64,000 nucleotides of DNA from Pelargonium nanum (Eukaryota; Streptophyta; Magnoliopsida; Geraniales; Geraniaceae). Position numbers and translations under genes: made by a program. Where the stretch lies: contig JAYMTF010000033.1 of the NCBI GenBank assembly GCA_036897485.1, positions 1 through 64,000 on the forward strand, in the 5' to 3' direction. This document shows, one piece after another, positions 56,376-64,000 of the stretch (the first letter of the stretch is position 1; each line of letters begins with the position of its first letter). Under the pieces are notes generated by a model. The model was given only the letters and a program-made list of their open reading frames with translations. It was not told the origin of the DNA and did no database searches.

Positions 56376-59300
56376 TTACAAACAAAGTGATGAGACCCAC
56401 TCCGAAACTGCTTGAACGTCCGACCCAGATTGCGCAGAAATGGACACCGGAGTTATCGCAACCTGTATTTACATGATTAAGAAACATGTTAACAAACTGA
56501 GAAAACAATTATGCTATGACGTAACTTTAACATGGCGTTGAACTTACGTATCCATTTTCAAGAGCTTTGTAATCCAGATCCTCGTCCGTATCTTCTTGTT
56601 GCTTGTCTAGAAACTACAATGATGTGCATTTGTTGGTTGCTTAGTATAGGAGGAAACAAACAAAAGGAAACGGAAAGGTAAAGACCGGATTTGAATTAGT
56701 TTAAGTATTCAGCGCCAAAAAATTGTGGAGTTTGATACAACTTGATGTGCTAGTTGGGTGTTGGTCCTAGGGACCTGTTTGTGTTTCCTCTATGTCAATC
56801 CTTGGTCTGCGTGCAAGGCCCGTTGTGTGTTGTTGGGCTTGCACATGATTGGTCTCCGAGCAAGGCCTATTATGTGTCGGGCTTGCACGTGAAGGGGTGT
56901 GTTAAAGTATTACACATCGAAAGAATGTGAAGTTTGAGACCACTTGATATACTAGTTAAGCCGCCATCTAATAACATCAAATTTTTGGGTTGAAGGGTTA
57001 ACCGAACTAACCTTACTTATAAGCTCTTTCATATATATGCCCAACCGGCAAACATAAGCCATTAAGACTTGTGGTCCACGTGCAGGCTAGCTGTGTGGTG
57101 TTGGGCCTCCACATGAAGGAGCCCTCCACCTAATAGCTTAAGCTTTTGGGTTGGAGTAAAGTTGGACCGAACTAAACTGATTTAAAAGTTCTTTAATATA
57201 TGCCCAACTGACAAAGCCATTAAGACTGTTTGTGTTTCCTACCCGTTAACCCTTGGTCCACATGCAAAATTTGTTATGTGCTGTTGGGCTTGCACGTGAA
57301 AGGAGCTTTCGTGTGTTAAATTATTACAAATCGAAATAATGTGAAACTTGAGACCACTTCCAATACTAGTTGGACCCTACCCCTGATAGCTTAAGCTTTT
57401 GAACTTTTTTTTTTTTTTTTTTTTTTAAAGTTCTTTAATATATGCCCAACCGGCAACCATAAGCCATTAAGAAATAAGAACCCATATATAACCACTAAGC
57501 ATATTATTTTCTTACCTCTAGCCTGAAGTACTTCTTCACTTTGTCGGAATCAGATTTTCCCGATGCCCCAATTGACTCAACCTCTACATTTGGCCTTTGT
57601 TTGGTTATACGGCGAGCTGCACCCTGAGAGAAACAACTACGTATGAACTCAGGATGAAATTGAATCATAGAGATATGCTTTCAGAGAAAACTATTGTACG
57701 ACAAAAACTCACTGCAGCAGATGCATCCCGGCTGAGCTGTGCAAGCTGGAGACCTAAGCTTTGTTGATTGGACATGAAATGTCCAGGGTGTCTGTTGGCC
57801 GAGATGGCTGACCAGCTTGGAGTTGATCTACACGTACTTTGCTTTGCCATTTTGAAACCCTGTAAGACGAGAGATTGTAATACAATTCAATCAATACAGT
57901 GAATATACAAAATGGGCCTAACGAGAGACGGGAAAAGGGAAGGAGGATGCTAACCAAAAACAAATGCAAATTAGGATAAATTTTACATATTAGAAATGTC
58001 ACCGTAGTAGTAAGGCCCCTACTCAACTGTCACGATAACTTTCCTGAATAAAACCAACCAAATTCCGACCTCTAAAAGACAGCCTATACATACAAGTTGC
58101 TACATATGCTGTCATGCACTGGATCAACATGCACCGTGAACATCACCATTACATGTTCGATTGAAAACCCAAAATGATAAATTACAACAGAAAACTAGAT
58201 GAATTCAGGCAACAGTCAGAGCCACAACTAACCATTTACTATTTATAAGCATCGCATGTGCTCCATATGGTTGGCTCCTTAGCATCAATTGTGTCATTAT
58301 GCATCTAGCACTTAATGGCACAATAACATCTAGGTAGTTTTCGATTAAATATTTTGGAATGGAATGGGAAGTCAAGAATGGGAATGGGATTCCCATTCCA
58401 GAGCCATTTTCATGACCAAAAAGTCATAAATCAGACATGAAGAATGAGAAGACAAATGTTAAAAAATATTCTATGCAAACCTTGTTTGTCAATGGAGATG
58501 TCGGAATTTCAATGTTCAGAAAACAATTTGGGGGGAAAGTTCCGTTTTCAATATCCCTGATAGCTGATTTTATTAGTGGTAAACATACAGCGGCCGCGTC
58601 CTTGAAATCACTTTCTTGGCTTTCATCCTTTTTCCTATATAATAAATCGCGATTCACGAACCCCAAGTTAAATAAACGATGGCAATACGAAAAAAGGCAA
58701 TCGAATCCATAGCACAATAGATATAGATCGTCAACTAACCAGTTCAGTGATATTGACAGTGATGGTACACCACAAACTAACGCCTCCCTAGCTCCAGCAA
58801 CAACACCCGAGTAAAACCTATCAGAAAACAAGGGCGATAATGAGTTTCAAACAAGGATATGAAAGAACATAAGAAAAAAAGGAGCAGATTTTGGCAAAAG
58901 CTCGCTACAAAATACAGTGATGACCACAGCTTGATCCTAGTGCATGCAAACAACTTACATGTGATGACCACAGCTTGATCCTTGGTTTATCCCACTAATT
59001 ACCTGAAAATTACATCAAACACAAACCCTCAAGATCGACTAATAACAAAATTGATATATGAAGTTACGAACTCATTGGTGGCAGCTCAAAAGCCTTACCA
59101 GACGAGGCTTTGACCAAGAAAACAATGCCCCGGATAACGCTATTGAGACACAATCCACCGGTGTCCCTGAGTCAAGCAAGCAAACATCATACCTTCGTTA
59201 CAATCACCAGACGAACTAAAACACACAGCTGTATCAAGCCTATAATATGCTGCCGAAGTAGAAAAAAACAACTGTACATACAAGTCAATAAGTAAAATAT

Positions 59301-60362
59301 AATTCATGCCGTACCAGAAACTTCATAAGCTGTGGCGCCACTAATATCAGCAGAAGTCACAGCTACTGTCTCTCGGACAGTAATCGAATGACCCGAAACC
59401 GATTTGTCTCTGGACCATGCATATCATAGACTCAATTAAAGAATATACCAAATGAAACAACCCAGATACTGAAGCATTTAACACTCATTGAAAAACTACA
59501 ACAAAATGGTCCCAAAAATCAGATGCATATTACAGACCCAATTACAGAACAAACCAACATACTGGAACATTTAACATGAATTGAAAACAACCGCAGCAAC
59601 AACAAATTGATACCAAAAACACACACCCAGATGGAAATAAGAGACAATTAACATATCAATGCTCAATAATCAATAATCAAAACAAAATTAACAAATAAAG
59701 ACTCCATTTTTAAGTGAGCAAAAGTAGAAAGAGAAAACAAACACAGACAACAGCAACAGCAACAAATTGGTACCAAAAACACACACCCAGATGGAAATAA
59801 GAGACAACTAACATATCAATGTTCAATAAACAATAACCAAAACAAAATTAACAAGTAAGGACTCCATTTTTAAGTGAGCAAAAGTAGAAAGAGAAAACAA
59901 ACACAAACAACAGCAACAAATTGGTACCAAAAACACACACCCAGATGGAAATAAGAGACAATTAGCATATCAATGTTCAATAATCAATAGTCAAAACAAA
60001 ATTAACAGATAAAGACTCCATTTTTAAGTGAGCAAAAAAATAGAAAATTAGCACAAAAATAGAAAGAGAAAACAAACACACGATTGGGGAGCGAGGACAT
60101 GAACATTGTAGAGTCCTTCACGAACCAGAGCTTCCACGAGGTGAGCGAGACCAGGAGAATCAATCCCATCACCGTTGGTGACCAAAACAACAGGCTTGTC
60201 GTTCGAGCAACCGTCGAGCTCAGCTGAGTCAGTAGCTGAAGTGGACACTCCGGCGGCAACTGGTTCGCCGGAAACGGCGTCGTCTCCGCCGACGGCGGCC
60301 TTTTTGTTGAGGGCTTGCTGGAGATTGGACATCAGGCCCGGAGGCAGCATGTTGGGCCTCAT
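56376..60362 (-). CDS. SurE-family 5'-nucleotidase/phosphatase, plant type
   Basis: Ten exons on the minus strand, 60082-60362, 59315-59409, 59099-59166, 58959-59002, 58740-58817, 58481-58634, 57713-57859, 57516-57623, 56548-56613 and 56376-56462, join to 375 residues. SurE proteins are metal-dependent phosphatases acting on nucleoside monophosphates and similar esters. Seen: VVLVTNGDGIDSPGL at 58-72, APQSDKSVSGHSIT, EVSGTPVDCVSIALSGALFS, SGINQGSSCGHHMFYSGVVA and SLSISLNW, in family order; the first 55 residues are a low-complexity extension. The loop that reads NDDG in bacterial SurE is NGDG here. As I recall, Arabidopsis At1g72880 has the same change. No targeting signal is clear. The start is the first of two nearby ATGs (M1 and M5). 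Intron 1 contains a three-copy tandem repeat. Confidence 0.92.
58333..58446. mobile_element. Tourist-like MITE relic in a SurE intron
   Basis: It has the words GGAATGGGAATGGGATTCCC, facing each other, and CATGAAGAATGAG, shared with 36722-36885 and 18232-18363. Its right end touches the intron next to exon 6. Ends eroded. Confidence 0.5.
58917..58982. repeat. 22-bp direct repeat copying part of SurE exon 4
   Basis: GTGATGACCACAGCTTGATC occurs at about 58918 and again at 58961. The second is inside exon 4 and the first lies in the next intron, 43 bases away. Confidence 0.8.
59601..60080. repeat. three tandem copies of about 155-160 bp in SurE intron 1
   Basis: The unit begins AACAAATTGGTACCAAAAAC, continues ACACACCCAGATGGAAATAA and ends AAAGTAGAAAGAGAAAACAA plus ACACA. 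Copies start at about 59601, 59761 and 59915. Identity is very high, so the expansion is recent. The last copy runs into the 5' splice site of exon 1 at 60081. Confidence 0.9.
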
Positions 60363-61274
60363 AGAAGTTGAATTGGAGAGAATCGAAGATTGAGACAGAG
60401 AAATTTGGGAGATTTGAAGAGTAAATTAGAGGAATTTGAAGAATTGGTGCTTGATTTTAGTGGAATCAAGAAGAAGAAGAAACCCTAGAAATGGAGGGAA
60501 GGAGGAGATAAAGGTGTATGAAGAGAGATGGATTGGATGAGGAGGAAATGGGTTGGACCGGTTCTTTAACTAGAGAGAGAAAGAGACAGCAAAAAAGTCT
60601 AGAGAGAGAAAGTTGTATATATATATATATATATAATTTGTTGTAATAAACTTGTGAATTATTGTTGATACAAAGTTGACCATTCGAAATTCGGTTTGAA
60701 AATGTGTAACTTATGATTGACTATACAGGTAGATTTGATAGTTTGAATTTGAAATTGTGGACAATCGATATCCAAGCCGATTTCAAATCGAACTAACTCG
60801 ATTATACAATTTTTCATGTTGAATCAAATTTATTTTATACAATACAAGCCGGGTTGGACAAAATTGCACAAATCCGCACATTTTGCACTAAAATTTGGTA
60901 GATTTGATGATTTTTTTAATTTTAATTCTAACGGTTCTGTTAACAAATTTGACGGAATGTCCTCAAATGGCTCGATTTTTTAAAACGTTTGGATTAAACT
61001 GTCTCATTTGCATAACATATGTACTAAATTCGCACGTTTGATAGTTGAGAGACTAAAATAGCATCAACTGAATAGTTCAAGAACTAATTTGTACCTTCTT
61101 CCTATTTTCAAATAATTATAGCAATATTTAGAATACTTGATACTTAAGAGTTAAGACTCGAAAAAGTCATTTGAGTTTAATGTGTAAAGGAAAAATTAAT
61201 AAGTTGTCTTTATCTTAGGTTGCCCAGAGCCCAAACACCTATTACAGACGGTGCATGAGTAATTATACATAATC
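60363..61274. other. SurE upstream region and intergenic DNA
   Basis: Positions 60363-60620 are GA- and AGAAGAAG-rich and likely form the leader and promoter of SurE, with an AT microsatellite near 60617-60635. Beyond that is AT-rich DNA without a supported gene. Confidence 0.5.
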
Positions 61275-61448
61275 GGAGGTTCTAGAGACGTATATGTCAT
61301 AGATACTTCGAATTCGCATCCTCGGGTTTATTTCGAGTGCTTCGATCCAGATTCAAACTCGTGGACAATTCTCCCCGACCCGCCTTTCGTAGGCAAGGAT
61401 GGCAGCTACCCTCGTTGCCCCGTCTTTGAAAACGAAATGAATGTGTAG
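61275..61448 (+). pseudogene. kelch-repeat protein fragment
   Basis: The frame gives 57 residues containing GGSRDVYVID and VYFECFDPDSNSWTILPDPP, the pattern of a kelch blade (a Gly pair, then spaced Tyr and Trp) as found in plant F-box/kelch proteins, followed by a stop. No start codon or F-box lies upstream and no further blade follows in the DNA after it. I read it as an isolated gene fragment; an unspliced exon of a longer gene is less likely. Confidence 0.6.
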
Positions 61449-62564
61449 GGTAGTGATAGTGGTGGTATTCGTTGTTCTACTCCTTTCGCGGTGAAGAGTC
61501 ACGCGAATGTGGGTTCTAACTTGCTGATCTCCATTACTATCGGAGTAATAGACTTTATACTAAGATGTTGTGTTAATTGGGTGTTCATGAAGGGGCTTGC
61601 TTTTGTTTTTGGATTTGTCTTCTGTAAATGGTAACTTAACTTTGGTTCTAAGTTCTGCAATATGCATTATCTGAAACTCCTCAAAGTTTGTATTTCACTT
61701 TATTTTGGGTTTTCTATGACATAAGCAGACAAATGCATAGAGAAATTAAGTAAACCGTTATTTTGCATGGGCACGAGTACGAGGTACGGGACACAACAAG
61801 ACACAGACACGTCGACACACAATTTTTATAAAATTATAAATACTATACGCAAAGAATATGGTAATATATATTTTTTATATTAGTGCATATAAATCAATGA
61901 TCAATTCATTCACTAATGTGTTTTAGAATGTTAAACTGATGCAATCAATTTATTTTTAAAAGAAAATGGGGGATATGTAAAGTATTATACACATTTCCTC
62001 TTTAAAATATTATATAAAAAAAAACTAAAGAACAAGTGTCCAAAGAGTGTCCAAATGTCCAAGCGTCGGATACGTATCGGACACATGTACGTTGAGAAGA
62101 TGAGAGTGCTCATGCATCATAGTTTGCCACATATAGTTCATATCACCAACTATAATCAAAATCATATTATCGTCACATATCGTCCTATTGCATATCGTCA
62201 CATCAAACGATTTTAAAAGCCTAGTTGGGTATTTCAAGTCAATATCATAATCAAGTTTAAAAATAAATTTTCAAGTATAAAACATAACAAAACAGAACTG
62301 GTCAACAAAATGTCGTTTTTGCGCCAACACCTCATTCCAACAACATAAATTCTTCGTATGAGGCTCCAAGCTGAGCTCCTGCCGATTTTTATTTTCAACA
62401 ACTCTACAGGAGCTTGGAGATGGAAGAAGCTCATCTTTATCAATTTACCGAACATCATCCATCTCACCTCATTGTAGAAAATGACACAACATTGGTAATA
62501 GTAGTGTTTCCAACCAAGTATTTGGTTAAATGAGCCCAAAAAGCTTAAATACCATACAGCCCCA
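61449..62564. other. intergenic, no gene seen
   Basis: AT-rich DNA. Two overlapping minus-strand frames near 62025-62539 lack recognisable motifs. Words ACACGACACGTCG near 61790-61815 and CGGATACGTATCGGACAC near 62065 recall a repeat built on GTGTCC, too decayed to define. Confidence 0.4.
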
Positions 62565-62792
62565 ACTCTCTCTATATATATATAATAAAGAATCTAAGCG
62601 AACTAAATTTTAGCCTAGCCTAAGCCAATTCAATGAGGTGATGACATCTCATTAATCTTCACCCACCCTAGTGAATTGGTGGGAGCGGAGCGATTCGCCC
62701 GTATCCAAGATTTTTAATGAGGTGTCATCACCTCATTGATGACTTAGCCGAAGCCAAAAAAAAAATTGGCTTAGAATTCTCAACTCTATATA
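62565..62792. mobile_element. foldback MITE, copy 1 of an adjacent pair
   Basis: It is bounded by CTCTATATATATATA on both sides, with AAGAATCTAAGC at the left and GGCTTAGAATTCTCAA at the right. The interior has ATGAGGTGATGACATCTCAT facing TGAGGTGTCATCACCTCATT. The family also occurs in myosin intron 23 (40560-40945). Confidence 0.6.
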
Positions 62793-62794
62793 TA

Positions 62795-63040
62795 TAGGGA
62801 TTGAGGATCCTAAGCCAATAATTATTTGGCTTAGATTAAGCCATCAATGAGATTATGACACCTCCTTTTTAAAACGTTTGGATCCAGCGGGTCGCTCCGC
62901 TCTCACAAATTCACTTGGATGAGTAAATGAATATTTTAATGTGGTGACAAGTTCTCATTAGCTTGACTTAGACTAAGCCAAAAAATACTTGACTTAGACT
63001 TATACTCTCTCTATATATATATATATATATATATTGTAAT
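62795..63040. mobile_element. foldback MITE, copy 2 of an adjacent pair
   Basis: It starts AGGGATTGAGGATCCTAAGC and ends ACTTAGACTTATACTCTCTC next to an AT microsatellite. Core words ATTATGACACCTCC, CACAAATTCACTTGGATG and TAGACTAAGCCAAAAAATAC match the sister copy in inverted orientation. Confidence 0.6.
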
Positions 63041-64000
63041 GTGTATTAACAATAGTCCCATTTGTGGCTTCCAAGGTCCAACTCATTGACAGACAATTAA
63101 CATGTCAGTACTGATGAATCAACCTTTCTCCACAATACACATAACACACAGCTGGTTATCATATAATTTTTCTATTTTTATTTCAAAAGAGCTCTATTTT
63201 AGAGGCTCCTATTCCTAACCTCTGGCACACAGCAAAATCCCACTATTTCTTGAATATTCCATACTATTATATTGAGATATATATAAATATATAAGTTATA
63301 ATAATCAGTATATTATACATATAATAAAGAGTATGAGCCGATCAAGGCAGGTTGAGCCAAATGTTTTAAAAAGTTCAGATTTTCTTTAAGATCACGGTTT
63401 CGAGTCTTTTCACTGACGGTATGTGATAAAAAATATATGAGCCGTTTTTTTTCTTTCACTTGCGTTAAGTCGCACTAATAAAAGAGTAATATCGCAAATA
63501 AATTTGTAGAACGCAATGGCCAACATTTATATGTCATAGTTCACCCATTTCATTCTTATAATTAGTTTGAATGTGTGATCACATTGGTTAATTAAGATAT
63601 GTGTCTCCGCTATAATAAGCTGGTTTATATAAGTTACCACTCATGTAAGAAAATAAAATTATAAGGACCACAACGACGGTGGATCTCTTTATGTCAGATT
63701 TTAACGTAATTATATTTTTTTAAAACTTAAACTCGAGAGTACATATTAAACTGAAATCATTTATTGTTAACTAATTTGTTACTTATAACTAATTTACAGC
63801 ACACCACTTGTGCAAGTCTTGATATAAAATCTACACTATTAATAGGAATACACCACACAATAAAATATTTAAAAATATTACAAATTACAAAACAAAAATA
63901 CTCGTAAAATATGGAAAACAAAAACAAAAATGCACACATTTTTTTACATTTTTTTAATGGGATTAGTTAAATAAACCATGAAAAGCTATATCCACATAAT
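63041..64000. other. window end, AT-rich with a SINE fragment
   Basis: Positions 63341-63435 are the 5' half of the 20753-type SINE (ATCAAGGCAGGTTGAGCCAA, then GGTTTCGAGTCTT, then GACGGTATG). Nothing else is recognised, and the frame at 63757-63939 has no support. Confidence 0.5.

Noticed and set aside
59601-60080. CRISPR-like regular repeats
   Set aside because: Units of about 160 bp without unique spacers, inside a spliced plant intron, are a tandem repeat.
56376-60362. Bacterial contamination or recent transfer of SurE
   Set aside because: Ten GT-AG exons and plant-specific sequence show it is a resident nuclear gene.

Overview
This is a plant nuclear window, most likely from a eudicot. 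It is AT-rich and has spliced GT-AG genes, a class XI myosin, a plant-type SurE, an L18a-like membrane protein and a DUF761 proline-rich protein. The DNA between and inside the genes is full of small plant transposons (Stowaway, Tourist, hAT MITEs, tRNA-derived SINEs, LINE tails, Helitron and CACTA ends). I saw no bacterial, plastid or intact viral block.

Layout. 1-4260: TIM23, a mitochondrial import channel gene on the minus strand, with a truncated tandem copy of its 3' part about 2 kb away. 5169-7800: a small family of unrecognised membrane proteins on the minus strand (one open copy, one frameshifted copy, scraps of another split by a solo-LTR-like sequence). 9920-14546: RPA49, a subunit of RNA polymerase I (minus, 4 exons). 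Its first intron is a degenerate satellite that repeats the exon 1 splice donor. About 15690-18980: a 105-residue L18a-like membrane protein gene (plus). 19000-23570: intergenic, with a SINE and two hAT MITEs that have perfect 8-bp target duplications. 23573-25453: an intronless DUF761 protein. 29640-46316: a class XI myosin (plus, 39 coding exons, 1530 residues) whose large introns hold most MITE types of the window. 46317-56375: gene-poor, with a duplicated CACTA end, LINE RNase H tails, one orphan membrane ORF, a retroposed unit with a 13-bp target duplication and three abutting Helitron-like units. 56376-60362: a SurE-family phosphatase gene (minus, 10 exons, 375 residues). 60363-64000: a kelch-repeat fragment, two foldback MITEs and a SINE fragment.

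The recognisable genes are unrelated housekeeping or cell-biology functions (mitochondrial import, rRNA synthesis, organelle transport on actin, nucleotide phosphatase), so there is no operon-like pathway here. I found no convincing new multi-gene system. The most unusual signals are: two genes whose first introns grew by tandem repetition running up to the 5' splice site, with decoy donors in RPA49; a GC-AG intron and an ATG-only first coding exon in the myosin; a Gly in place of the first metal-binding Asp in SurE; a local family of orphan membrane proteins; and the tandem Helitron-like array. Exon borders were set by hand from reading frame and splice signals, and codon phases add up across all three long genes.
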